Source: an uncultured Acidimicrobiales bacterium
Lineage (GTDB): Bacteria > Actinomycetota > Acidimicrobiia > Acidimicrobiales > SZUA-35
Direction: 5' to 3'
Length of the DNA: 45,216 nucleotides
Assembly (NCBI GenBank): GCA_937925335.1
Contig: CALEWY010000117.1
Span: 1-45,216, forward strand
Made by a program: the position numbers and the translations under genes. Below are positions 8,506 through 16,381 of the stretch, in pieces; positions within the stretch are counted from its first letter, which is position 1, and each line of letters begins with the position of its first letter. Below the pieces are notes generated by a model. The model was not told the origin of the DNA. It was given only the letters and a program-made list of their open reading frames with translations, and did not search any database.

Positions 8506-8565
8506 TTGACTACTCTGCGTTGATAAGTAGTCTGTGAACTCTCGGTACTCTGCATTGGTGAGTAC
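8506..8565 (+). promoter_or_regulatory. nfeD-flotillin promoter with two putative PadR boxes
   Basis: TTGACT (8506-8511), a 16-base spacer and TAGTCT (8528-8533) form a plausible sigma-A promoter. It is overlapped by box 1 (8510-8530, CTACT-N11-AGTAG). Box 2 (8545-8565, GTACT-N11-AGTAC) starts 35 bp further on. The boxes share most of their inner bases as well as their arms, and the arms match the box in front of padR. Two boxes covering -35 to about +30 would let PadR block initiation. Confidence 0.6.
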
Positions 8566-8629
8566 CAATCATCACAGCACGCAACAACACAACCCACCTC
8601 GACGACACAACAAACACAAAGGAGCGGTC

Positions 8630-9259
8630 ATGACCTGGATTTTCTTGGCATTCGCAATGTTCGGAGGTGCCTTCCTCCTCCCCATGCTGCTCGGCGGTCT
8701 CGACGCTGGTGAGTTCGATGTCGACGCCGACATCGAGCTAGGAGAGCTCGATGCGGGCGACCTCGGCGCCGCCGACTTTGGGAGCGATCTGGCTGGATCT
8801 GATTTTGGTGGATCTGACCTCCTGGGAGCGCTCGGCGACTTGCTTGGCGGTCTGCTCTCGCTGCGCTCGATCGTGATGTTCAGCGCGTTCTTCGGATCGT
8901 CTGGCCTGGTACTCGCTGCCGTTGGTTACCCAACGGCGGTCGGGCTGCCGACGGCGCTCGTGATCGGGCTGTTCGCAGCGGTCGTGAACTCGGCGTTGTA
9001 CGGCTTTTTGGTTCGCTCGAACATCAGCTCACAGATCACCGACCAATCACTCGAAGGTCGTCCCGGCCACGTCGTGCTCCCGATCGAATCGGGACGCAAG
9101 GGCAAGGTCCGAATCGACCTGAACGGTCAGCCGCACTTCATCGTCGCCAAGTCCTACGACGACCGAAGCCACGAGTCGATGCCAGTCGGCGAACCCGTTG
9201 TCGTCGTGCAGATCGATCAGGGCACCGCGCTGGTGGCCCCCGTTCCCGAGCTGGCCTGA
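8630..9259 (+). CDS. NfeD/YqiJ-like membrane protein with OB-fold domain (flotillin partner)
   Basis: This 209-residue protein has an N-terminal membrane segment (residues 1-20), then a striking Asp/Gly-rich loop (about 24-65, with GSDLAGSDFGGSDLLGALG). Two more membrane segments follow (about 80-125), and then a C-terminal beta-rich domain (about 140-209) starting LEGRPGHVVLP, as in the OB-fold of NfeD and YqiJ. NfeD-type proteins are encoded beside flotillins and share membrane microdomains. The next gene is a flotillin. GGAG six bases before ATG 8630 decides the start. The leader is A/C-rich and almost free of G, so it should be unstructured. Confidence 0.8.
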   Translation: MTWIFLAFAMFGGAFLLPMLLGGLDAGEFDVDADIELGELDAGDLGAADFGSDLAGSDFGGSDLLGALGDLLGGLLSLRSIVMFSAFFGSSGLVLAAVGYPTAVGLPTALVIGLFAAVVNSALYGFLVRSNISSQITDQSLEGRPGHVVLPIESGRKGKVRIDLNGQPHFIVAKSYDDRSHESMPVGEPVVVVQIDQGTALVAPVPELA

Positions 9260-9332
9260 CGGTCACGACCAGAACTCAACACGCAGAACTCAGAACTCAG
9301 AAGCAGCAAGCCAACAACAAGAGGAGAAAGCC

Positions 9333-10718
9333 ATGTGGTTCATCATCGTTTCCCTATTCCTGATCGGAGCCGTATTCGCCGTTGCAACGGCGGTGAAAAG
9401 CTTGATCATCATCTGCCCGCCGAACCGGGTCGCCGTCGTGTCCGGACGAACACGAACTCTCGGTGACGGCCGTTCCGTTGGCTACCGGGTCATCAAGGGT
9501 GGTCGAACGATTCGGATCCCGCTGATGGAGAAGGTCGACTACATGGATCTCAACACGATCCCAATCGAAGTGTCGGTCACCAACGCGTACTCGAAGGGTG
9601 CGATCCCGCTCGACGTTCAGGGTGTTGCCAACATCAAAGTTGCGAGTCGTGAGGGTGTGCTCGAGAATTCGGTCGAACGATTCCTCGGCCGGCCACCGGA
9701 ATACATCCAACAGATTGCGAAGGAGAACCTCGAAGCCAACCTGCGCGGCGTGCTCTCGACATTGACGCCCGAAGAAGTGAATGAAGATCGTCTCAAGTTC
9801 GCCCAGACGCTCATCGACGAGGCGGACGATGACATCAAGACGCTCGGCCTCGAGCTCGATGTGTTGAAGATCCAGAACGTCACCGATCAGGTTGGTTACC
9901 TCGAAGCGGTCGGTCGCCGTCGGACCGCCAACGTGATGCGTGAGGCTCGTGAAACCGAAGCCGATCAGACTGCGGCGGCCGAGGAGGCTGAGGCGGAATC
10001 TCGCCAACGTGCCGAGCTGGCCCGCGTGCAGTCCGACCTCGCGATTGCCGAGGAGCAGAACAAGCTGCGAGTGCGCCAAGCCCAGCTCGACTCCGAAGCG
10101 ATGTCGTCGGAGAAGAAGGCCAACGTGGCCGCTGAGAAGGCCCGAGTGATGGCCGAGCAGAGCCTCGAAGCGGAACGAATCGAATTGCAGCGTCGCCGTC
10201 TCGAAGCCGATGTGGTCATCCCGGCTCGCGCTCGTCGTGAGGCGCTCGAACTTGAAGCGAAGGGTTTGGCTGCTGAGATCATCGAGAACGGCACTGCTCA
10301 AATCGAAGTGTTCGAGAACATGGCCGCCAGCTACACAGCGGCGGGACCGGATGCGCACGACGTGCTCGTCCTCAACATGTTGCCCGAGCTCGTCGAGCAG
10401 ATCGTGAGCACCGTGTCGAACATCGACATCGACAAGATCACGGTGATCGATGGCGGCGGTGGCGATGGATCCGGTGGTGTGGCGGGTATCGCTCGTCAGA
10501 TGCCGGGTGCGGTGATCTCCATCGCCGAGCAGATTGAGACGGCGACCGGTGTCAACCTCCTCGAGGTGCTCCAGCGTGATCCGGCGATTGCCCCGCCGGC
10601 GAGTCCTGTTCCCGTGAGCCCTGCGTCGATCGAACCTGCTTCTGCGGCTGGCGCGCACGTTGAGGCTGCGGCCAATACGGCATCACGCAACGGATCGGTT
10701 GGTGTGCTCGAGGCTTAG
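9333..10718 (+). CDS. Flotillin / SPFH-domain protein (YqiK/FloT-like)
   Basis: This 461-residue protein has an N-terminal membrane hairpin (residues 2-27), an SPFH/band-7 domain (about 28-195, including IPLDVQGVANIKV and LTPEEVNEDR) and a long Ala/Glu-rich coiled coil (about 200-345). A conserved C-terminal segment (AQIEVFENMAASY to about 400) leads into a Pro/Ala tail of about 45 residues. Flotillins scaffold cytoplasmic membrane microdomains and oligomerise through the coiled coil. GAGGAG at 9321-9326 fixes ATG 9333. It follows the nfeD-like gene by 73 bases of A/C-rich leader. The stop overlaps that of the convergent methyltransferase by two bases. Confidence 0.93.
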   Translation: MWFIIVSLFLIGAVFAVATAVKSLIIICPPNRVAVVSGRTRTLGDGRSVGYRVIKGGRTIRIPLMEKVDYMDLNTIPIEVSVTNAYSKGAIPLDVQGVANIKVASREGVLENSVERFLGRPPEYIQQIAKENLEANLRGVLSTLTPEEVNEDRLKFAQTLIDEADDDIKTLGLELDVLKIQNVTDQVGYLEAVGRRRTANVMREARETEADQTAAAEEAEAESRQRAELARVQSDLAIAEEQNKLRVRQAQLDSEAMSSEKKANVAAEKARVMAEQSLEAERIELQRRRLEADVVIPARARREALELEAKGLAAEIIENGTAQIEVFENMAASYTAAGPDAHDVLVLNMLPELVEQIVSTVSNIDIDKITVIDGGGGDGSGGVAGIARQMPGAVISIAEQIETATGVNLLEVLQRDPAIAPPASPVPVSPASIEPASAAGAHVEAAANTASRNGSVGVLEA

Positions 10719-11347
10719 AAGGCGGGCCGGGCTTCGGTCAGGACGGGCCAACCGAGAACGCCGAGTCGAGGGACTCGGCGTTGGCTCGTTACGTCGAACC
10801 CGGCCCGTTCGAGGAGCGAGGTGAGCTGTCGCGGCGGCAGCGCCTTGATCGGGCGTCCTCGAGCGGTCGACAGTTGCTCGACCATCTCATTGCCGACGGT
10901 CGTGAGCGTGGCGATCGATGCGATCAGCAATCGCCCGTCGGGGGTGAGCAGATCTCGCAGATCGGCGGCGGCGGTGTCTTGGTTTCGATACCAGTGGAAC
11001 GATTCGGTGCAGGTGATCAAGTCGACCGAACCGGGGCGCAGGGGGAGTTGCTGTGCATCACCTTGAACGAGCCGTTCGGTTCGTGCGGTGGCTTGGTGCA
11101 ACATGCCGAGCGAGTAGTCGACACCAACCACCGTGGCGGAGGGGAATCGTTCGGTGAGCCGTTTGGTGAGCTGGCCGGTTCCGCAGCCGAGGTCGAGCAC
11201 GACGCCGGGATCAATCGAGCGGACCCGCTGGATCACGGCGTTGTGGATCGGTTCGTAGGTGGAACGCTGGAGGAGCGATCCGTCATAGCTCGCCGACCAC
11301 TGATCAAAGAAGCGAGGTGAGTTCGTGGTCCGGGTCGCTGTCGTCAC
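10715..11347 (-). CDS. Class I SAM-dependent methyltransferase
   Basis: This 210-residue Rossmann methyltransferase has motif I VLDLGCGTGQL (about 49-59), an acidic residue after strand 2 (VVGVDYS), GDAQQLPL and the post-strand-4 segment VDLITCTESFHWY. The FHWY motif is common in methyltransferases near TAM/UbiE-type enzymes. The substrate is unknown. The start is GTG 11347. It is convergent with the flotillin gene and has no strong operon partner. Confidence 0.85.
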   Translation of the reverse strand: MTTATRTTNSPRFFDQWSASYDGSLLQRSTYEPIHNAVIQRVRSIDPGVVLDLGCGTGQLTKRLTERFPSATVVGVDYSLGMLHQATARTERLVQGDAQQLPLRPGSVDLITCTESFHWYRNQDTAAADLRDLLTPDGRLLIASIATLTTVGNEMVEQLSTARGRPIKALPPRQLTSLLERAGFDVTSQRRVPRLGVLGWPVLTEARPAF

Positions 11348-11392
11348 GCCGTCATGATGACAGAGGCGAGCCGCCGAGCCCGGACCGGGTTC

Positions 11393-12364
11393 TCAGTCGG
11401 TGATGGTGATGGTGATCGATCGGGCGATGCCGACGTCGCCGGCGGCGTTGTCCTCGGGGAAGGGGATGGCGTTGATCGTGTAGTCGCCGGGCTTGACGTT
11501 CCAACGGGCGTAATCGCCCCAGACGTCGGGAGTGATTTCGATGTCGCCCTGGATGGAGTACGGCACGTACTGCTCGACTCGGTGATTGCGGCCGTCGATC
11601 TGGAAGCGGACGCTCTCGGTGATGTCGTTGGCGATTGCGACGACGCTGATGTTGCGGCCGTACTCGCTGCGGCTGACGACGTCACCGTCGACGATGGGGC
11701 GGATGTCGGTGTCGGTCTTGGAGTTGACCAGCATGAAGCTGAGCACTTCGGGGCGAGGTGCCTGGGTGGTCGACGGTGCAGTCGTTGCAGGAGTCGTGGT
11801 TGCAGGGGCAGTGGTCGGCGCAGCGCTGGTTGATGGTGCGCTGGTTGATGGTGCGGTCGTTGGCGGGGTGGTCGTCGGAACCGGGTCGGTTGGGCCGGAA
11901 TCGGTCGGGCCCAGCGGCATCAGGAATGACTCGCTCTGCTGGCCGGTGTCAGAAACGTAGGAGACGGTCACGACGAGCGACTGCGGGGCGACGGCATCGT
12001 CGGCGACGGACAGCTTGAGTGCGGTGTAGTCGACCTCGGACTGGCTGAGCGTGTCGTCCATGTAGCCACTCGAGTATCCGTCGACGGGATGGGTCGGGTA
12101 GGAGACGTTGACGCCATCGCTGCCGACTGCGGTGACCTTCAGCTCGCGAGCGTCAGCGTTGAGTGACGTCCAGTTGATGGCGACCCATTGGGACTCGCCT
12201 GGCTGAACGGCTGCAACGTTGTTCGAGAGTGGAACGACGCGGGCGTCGCCCGTGCCCGCGTCGTCGACAGTTGGCTCAACCAGCGCACCGGCGGATGTTG
12301 CCGATGCGAGTGTGAAGATGAGCCCGGCGCTCAGTGCGCGCCATGTGATTCCGTCCTTAACCAT
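11393..12364 (-). CDS. Secreted protein with Thr/Pro-rich linker, paralogue of next gene
   Basis: This 323-residue protein has a signal peptide (about 1-27, cleaved near SAGA-LV). The first domain (about 30-150) holds GESQWVAINWTSLNADARELKV, YSSGYMDDTLSQSEVDYTALK and VVTVSYVSDTG. A linker made almost only of Thr, Pro, Ser and Ala (about 158-205) leads to a second beta-rich domain (about 210-323). The first domain is nearly the same as that of the gene at 12490-13113, so the pair arose by tandem duplication. I know of no named family. A surface or matrix role is inferred from secretion and the linker. A 12-bp palindrome lies upstream at 12400-12411. Confidence 0.75.
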   Translation of the reverse strand: MVKDGITWRALSAGLIFTLASATSAGALVEPTVDDAGTGDARVVPLSNNVAAVQPGESQWVAINWTSLNADARELKVTAVGSDGVNVSYPTHPVDGYSSGYMDDTLSQSEVDYTALKLSVADDAVAPQSLVVTVSYVSDTGQQSESFLMPLGPTDSGPTDPVPTTTPPTTAPSTSAPSTSAAPTTAPATTTPATTAPSTTQAPRPEVLSFMLVNSKTDTDIRPIVDGDVVSRSEYGRNISVVAIANDITESVRFQIDGRNHRVEQYVPYSIQGDIEITPDVWGDYARWNVKPGDYTINAIPFPEDNAAGDVGIARSITITITD

Positions 12365-12430
12365 GTCCCGATCATCGTCAGTGTTAGGGGGGTTGCTTAA
12401 GCGAATTCGCTGAGATCTTCTGCAACGCGA

Positions 12431-12458
12431 AATCCCGCCGAGCGGACTCGGCGGGATT
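12431..12458 (-). terminator. Hairpin terminator after secreted paralogue
   Basis: A perfect 12-bp stem (AATCCCGCCGAG / CTCGGCGGGATT) with a 4-base loop lies 31 bases beyond the stop of the gene at 12490-13113. The T tract on the leftward side is short, so termination strength is uncertain. Confidence 0.7.
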
Positions 12459-12489
12459 CGACTTCAGACTCAGTGTTGGAGACCGACGG

Positions 12490-13113
12490 CTACTTGCCGC
12501 TGGAGTTCCCGCGTCCGTTGCCTTGGCCGCGTCCGTTGTCGTTGCCGTTTCCGTTGTTGCCGAATCCACCGTCGGAATCATCATCAGAGGAGTCGTCGTC
12601 ATGGCCACTTGAGTTGCCGTTGCCGTTGCCCTGGCCGTTGCCGTTGTCGTTGCCGTTTCCGTTGTTGCCGAAGCGGCCGTCGTCGAACGGCATGTCGATG
12701 GTCTCACTGTGTTCACCAGTGTCCGACACGTAGCTGACCGTGACCCGGAGGAAGAGCGGGGCTGGAGCGTCTTCCGCAACCGTGATCTTCAGCGCTGTGT
12801 AGTCGACTTCGGACTGCGAGAGGGTGTCGTCCATATACCCGCTCGAATATCCGTCGACCGGGAAGGTCGGGTAGGAAACGGCCACGCCCTCACTGCCGGT
12901 GGCCGTGACTTTGAGTTCACGAGCTTCAGCGTTGAGCGATGTCCAGTTGATCGCGATCCACTCACTTGTTCCAGGCTCCACCATCGGAACCGTTGAGGAG
13001 AGGGCCACGACTTCAGCGTCGCCCGTCCCGATGTCGGTGATGTCTTGAGCGCCGGCGACTGAAGCGGAACCCAGCACGATTGCAGCTGAAACGGTGAGGA
13101 AACGGGTGAACAT
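12490..13113 (-). CDS. Secreted protein with Asn/Gly and poly-Asp repeat tail
   Basis: This 207-residue protein has a signal peptide (about 1-23, ending VAGAQD). One domain (about 25-145) matches the first domain of the downstream paralogue, including YSSGYMDDTLSQSEVDYTALK. The tail is unusual: two copies of an FGNNGNGNDNG...GNSSG block of about 23 residues flank an acidic core (DDDSSDDDSDGG). Such Asp/Asn/Gly tracts often bind Ca2+ or form flexible surface tails, which is inference here. ATG 13113 is preferred over an upstream start that would add 17 basic residues before the signal peptide. Confidence 0.75.
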   Translation of the reverse strand: MFTRFLTVSAAIVLGSASVAGAQDITDIGTGDAEVVALSSTVPMVEPGTSEWIAINWTSLNAEARELKVTATGSEGVAVSYPTFPVDGYSSGYMDDTLSQSEVDYTALKITVAEDAPAPLFLRVTVSYVSDTGEHSETIDMPFDDGRFGNNGNGNDNGNGQGNGNGNSSGHDDDSSDDDSDGGFGNNGNGNDNGRGQGNGRGNSSGK

Positions 13114-13198
13114 GCCCACTACTTCGACACGTTGGTCGCCCAGGGTTGAGCGAAATCTCCTCATCAGGGTGATTCACCCAGCGGATGGGCCGTTCGGA

Positions 13199-13978
13199 TC
13201 ACGCAGGGTCGGACAGCCCCATCCACTCCTGGAGCAGATCCGCACGCTCGCCTTCGGAAAGAGGGGCCTCTTCGAGCACGCCAGCTCGCACGATCTTGAT
13301 TCGGTCCCGCAGGATCGTGACCCGGTCGGGCCCGCCGTCGATAAGGCGAGTGGCGAACGGCTTTGTGCGGAAGTGTGACGTGTCATCGGCCTGTAGCGCG
13401 GCCGACGAGGGTTCGAATGCGCTGAGGGGCTGGCCGACTCGTTTGAATCGAAACTGCGCGACCGGCACATCGTCGTCGAGGTGGGCCAGGGTTGTTCCTT
13501 GTGGGCTGGCGATGAACTGATAGTCGCCATTGCCGCCCGGCTGAGGGGCCGATCGGTTGAGCGCGAGTGGTGTGATGAACGAGTCGCCGAACCCAACATC
13601 GACCAGCCACGGCTCATCGAGCATGACTTCGATCGTGGCATGGTCGACCATGACGTTTGGGCCGTCGAGCAGCACGGCTGCTCCGATCAAACGGGCGTCG
13701 AAGCCAATGGCGCTGAGGAGCGCGCAGAATGCGCCGTTGAGTTCGAAACACCAACCACCGCGTCGACGGTTGACGATCTTGTCGACGATCGCCGGCAGCT
13801 CGGTCGAGACGGGGACGCCGGCAGCTACATCGAGGTTCTCGAACGGAACGGCCGTGAGGTGAGCGCGCATGAGTGATGTCAACAGGGCGTGGTCGAGCTC
13901 AGCTGAGCCGTCGAGAACAACACCGATTCGAGCGAGATAACGATCGACGGGAACGGTCTCCTCAACGGGGGTGCTCAT
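13199..13978 (-). CDS. nat: Arylamine N-acetyltransferase
   Basis: This 259-residue enzyme has the full NAT catalytic triad: Cys77 in [10 protein letters not shown], His113 in VDHATI and Asp127 in VDVGFGD. The N-terminal PFENLD motif is also present. It transfers acetyl (or propionyl) groups from acyl-CoA to arylamines and hydrazines in the cytosol. In actinobacteria NATs are also tied to sterol catabolism and detoxification. It stands alone here, with its start 36 bases from the divergent SEC-C gene, so the two may share a promoter region. Confidence 0.95.
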   Translation of the reverse strand: MSTPVEETVPVDRYLARIGVVLDGSAELDHALLTSLMRAHLTAVPFENLDVAAGVPVSTELPAIVDKIVNRRRGGWCFELNGAFCALLSAIGFDARLIGAAVLLDGPNVMVDHATIEVMLDEPWLVDVGFGDSFITPLALNRSAPQPGGNGDYQFIASPQGTTLAHLDDDVPVAQFRFKRVGQPLSAFEPSSAALQADDTSHFRTKPFATRLIDGGPDRVTILRDRIKIVRAGVLEEAPLSEGERADLLQEWMGLSDPA

Positions 13979-14014
13979 CCCTTCGTTCTATCCGAGGCCG
14001 TCTACCGTGAAGCC

Positions 14015-14503
14015 ATGATTCGTCCCGCTGGGTCAGGCGCTGAAGCCTCTGCCTCGTTGTTCATGCGCACGTTGGTCTCACCACGAGCGGCGCTCCTCAT
14101 CGTTTCGAACGCCATTCCCCCGGAGGATTGGCCCGCGGGTGAGAGTGAGATCGAGACCAACCTCGGGCATGCGCTCGGCTACACGTGTGAAGTGCGGCGA
14201 GATGACATCGTCGTGCTCAACCCGCTTGGTGAAGGAATCGCCAAAGCACCGTTGCCGGAGCTGACTCCGGATTGGCTCGACAACGTCCGTCACGACGGCA
14301 GTTGTGCGGTGTATCTCGCGCCCACGGATTCTGACTCTGGCTTTGCGGAGCTGACGATTGCGAGCGCAGCGTCGGCTGGTTCGCTCGCCGCCGCAACCGT
14401 TCGCACCGCGATCGATGGTGATGCGGGGAAACAAAAGCCGGTCGGCCGCAACGAACCGTGTCCGTGTGGCTCAGGAAAGAAGTTCAAGCACTGTCACGGA
14501 TAA
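14015..14503 (+). CDS. SEC-C motif protein
   Basis: This 162-residue protein has a C-terminal SEC-C zinc-binding motif, [14 protein letters not shown], with Cys-x-Cys and Cys-His as zinc ligands. The first 140 residues form a compact alpha/beta region that I do not recognise. SEC-C motifs occur at the end of SecA and in many stand-alone proteins with unknown partners. The 3' end, including the stop codon, is the first unit of a 16-bp tandem repeat that runs on for two to three further copies. Confidence 0.8.
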   Translation: MIRPAGSGAEASASLFMRTLVSPRAALLIVSNAIPPEDWPAGESEIETNLGHALGYTCEVRRDDIVVLNPLGEGIAKAPLPELTPDWLDNVRHDGSCAVYLAPTDSDSGFAELTIASAASAGSLAAATVRTAIDGDAGKQKPVGRNEPCPCGSGKKFKHCHG

Positions 14504-14544
14504 GCACTGTCATGGATAAGCACCGTCACGAATAGGCGCTGTCC
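14486..14544. repeat. 16-bp tandem repeat across the SEC-C gene stop codon
   Basis: Units begin at 14486, 14502, 14518 and 14534. The first is AAGCACTGTCACGGAT, the second differs at one base, the third at two, and the fourth is decayed. The first unit encodes the final Lys-His-Cys-His-Gly of the zinc motif, so part of a functional motif has been copied into the downstream spacer. Confidence 0.85.
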
Positions 14545-14561
14545 CAGCTGGCATCGCCGGG

Positions 14562-15551
14562 TTAGAGCGTGTCGAGGAAACCTTGCAGCGCAGCGTTGAC
14601 GGCTGCCGGCTGTTCTTGCTGGACCCAGTGGCCGGCGCCATCGATGATCGTGGTTCCGCGGAAGTCGCCGAACGACGCACCCGGATCTCCGAAGAGATCC
14701 ATTCCGGGAACAAAGTGGCGAACCATGTCGTGCTCGCCGCCGATGAAACATGATGGTTGGGCGAGGGCTGGCTCGCCCATCGTGGCGAGTTCGGAGTCGA
14801 TGTATTGCGCTCGGTAGCGGTTGAACGCACCGTGCATTCCTCCGGCCGCGTGTGCCTCGATCGTCGGCTTGAGCGCATCGCCGGCCATCCAAGCTGGCGC
14901 TGGATCGGGATCGACCATGTCGTCGAGGAAGGCGGTTTCCGGAGGACGGTCGGAGAGCCACAGGTCGTTTGATGAGTCGCCGGAGCCAGCGAAATACGTC
15001 TGGCGAATCGCTTTGGGGAGGTCTTCGGCGAATGCGGCTTCTGCGACTCCGGGTTCTTGGAAGTACTTCATGTAGAAGTACCGGTCCGGGTAGACCATGT
15101 CCCAGAGATCCATCGGGTTGCCCTCCGACGGCGGGAGGTAGGGGACGCTCATCCCCGCAAACGCTCGAACGGCTTCGGCATGCAGCCGGGCGGTTGTGTA
15201 GACGACCGGTGCGCCCCAATCGTGGCCGAACAGAACGCTCGGTGAATCGGGGCTCAACGTGGCGAGCACTGCGGCAGCATCACTCGCGAGCTCTCGAAGT
15301 GAGTACGCCTCGATGGCATGTGGCTTCGAGCTTCCTCCGTATCCCCGCACGTCCATCGCGGCCACTCGCCATCCGCGCTCGGCGAAGTAGGACATCTGAT
15401 GACGCCACGAATGCCAGATCTCGGGCCAGCCGTGAACACACAGAATGAGCGGAGCTGAAGCATCGCCCACGACCGCGACATTCACGTCGATCGGTCCGTG
15501 ATCAGCGCTCTCATGGGTGACCTGGATGAAGTCGGGCTGGATGTCGGTCAT
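14562..15551 (-). CDS. Alpha/beta hydrolase, epoxide hydrolase-like
   Basis: This 329-residue protein has the HGWPE oxyanion motif (40-44), the nucleophile elbow GHDWG with Asp111, and the catalytic His308 in GAGHWVQQEQP. An Asp nucleophile with HGWPE is the mark of soluble epoxide hydrolases and haloalkane dehalogenases. The long cap between residues 140 and 250 fits epoxide hydrolases. It would open epoxides to diols in the cytosol. The substrate is unknown. It is divergent from the lipoprotein gene. Confidence 0.88.
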   Translation of the reverse strand: MTDIQPDFIQVTHESADHGPIDVNVAVVGDASAPLILCVHGWPEIWHSWRHQMSYFAERGWRVAAMDVRGYGGSSKPHAIEAYSLRELASDAAAVLATLSPDSPSVLFGHDWGAPVVYTTARLHAEAVRAFAGMSVPYLPPSEGNPMDLWDMVYPDRYFYMKYFQEPGVAEAAFAEDLPKAIRQTYFAGSGDSSNDLWLSDRPPETAFLDDMVDPDPAPAWMAGDALKPTIEAHAAGGMHGAFNRYRAQYIDSELATMGEPALAQPSCFIGGEHDMVRHFVPGMDLFGDPGASFGDFRGTTIIDGAGHWVQQEQPAAVNAALQGFLDTL

Positions 15552-15663
15552 GGAGCGACTCTACGAGATCCAGGTCGCACCGGCGTGAGAACACCCGGCC
15601 GAGACTCGAGCCATGAACGTCGGCGCGGGACTTCAGTCCGTGAACCTCAGCGAGGAACACCGA

Positions 15664-15678
15664 CGGAACATTGTTCCG
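15664..15678. promoter_or_regulatory. 15-bp perfect palindrome upstream of lipoprotein gene
   Basis: CGGAACA-T-TGTTCCG is perfectly symmetric about one base. It lies 50 bases before the lipoprotein ATG and in the gap shared with the divergent hydrolase. Its form suits a dimeric repressor; which one is unknown. Confidence 0.45.
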
Positions 15679-15727
15679 CCGGTTGGAACGCCTTTTGGTT
15701 GAACACCAACACCGAGGGATGAATGAG

Positions 15728-16381
15728 ATGCCACGCTCCAAACAATCACGATGTTTCGCCGCAGTACTGACAACGCTGGCCCTTGCGGCTTCCGCCTGTG
15801 GAGGAAGTGATGGCGAGGTGTTGCTGAGCGATGACGCAAGTGCTGACCAGGCTCTCCAACCGAGTGAGAACGAGTCGAGCGAGAGCGGGTCGGTCGAAAG
15901 CCAACCTCTTGAAACGCCGCCAGCCGAGATCCCCAATGTCGATCCGGTGGTCGACACGTGTTCGATCATGTCGGCCGAGCAACTCACCGAGATCACGAAC
16001 GCGATCGCCGCCAACTATGGATCGAGCGAGCGGGACTACACCGCCGAACTCGACGGTGCGACGTGTCGCTACACCTGGGACAACTCGATCGTGGACATCA
16101 CGATCGGGTCGTCGAGCCAGGTCTCGAATGATCTCTCGACCGTTCCGATCCCGTTGGGAGCCATCCTCGGCGAAGCCACGACGACACCGTGGGAGAACGA
16201 CGGCAGCGTCACGATCTTCGCCGACGATTGGAACGGAGTAATCGTGCAGTTCGGTGGCCACACGCAGTCGGGTGACTACGGGATTCGGATCATGAACGTT
16301 GGTGGCACGGTGGTTGATCCGAGCCTCGAAGGTCAGCTCTACGGCGAGGTTCTCGTTGCGGCAGTGGCCAACCTCGGTTGA
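15728..16381 (+). CDS. Putative lipoprotein (DUF3558-like)
   Basis: This 217-residue protein has a short basic N-terminus, a hydrophobic stretch and ASACGG, a plausible though not canonical lipobox (Ala at -3), so it is probably lipid-anchored on the outer face of the membrane. A Ser/Glu-rich linker (about 30-70) follows. The mature domain opens VDTCSIMSAEQLTEI and has ATCRYTW, resembling DUF3558 lipoproteins with two conserved cysteines. ATG 15728 is preferred to ATG 15719 because GAGG at 15713-15716 is too close to the latter. It converges with the large fusion gene, stop next to stop. Confidence 0.7.
   Translation: MPRSKQSRCFAAVLTTLALAASACGGSDGEVLLSDDASADQALQPSENESSESGSVESQPLETPPAEIPNVDPVVDTCSIMSAEQLTEITNAIAANYGSSERDYTAELDGATCRYTWDNSIVDITIGSSSQVSNDLSTVPIPLGAILGEATTTPWENDGSVTIFADDWNGVIVQFGGHTQSGDYGIRIMNVGGTVVDPSLEGQLYGEVLVAAVANLG

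Noticed and set aside
9354..10658. A 434-codon frame antisense to the flotillin
   Set aside because: It mirrors the coiled-coil codons on the other strand and has the His/Arg/Leu bias of a shadow frame.
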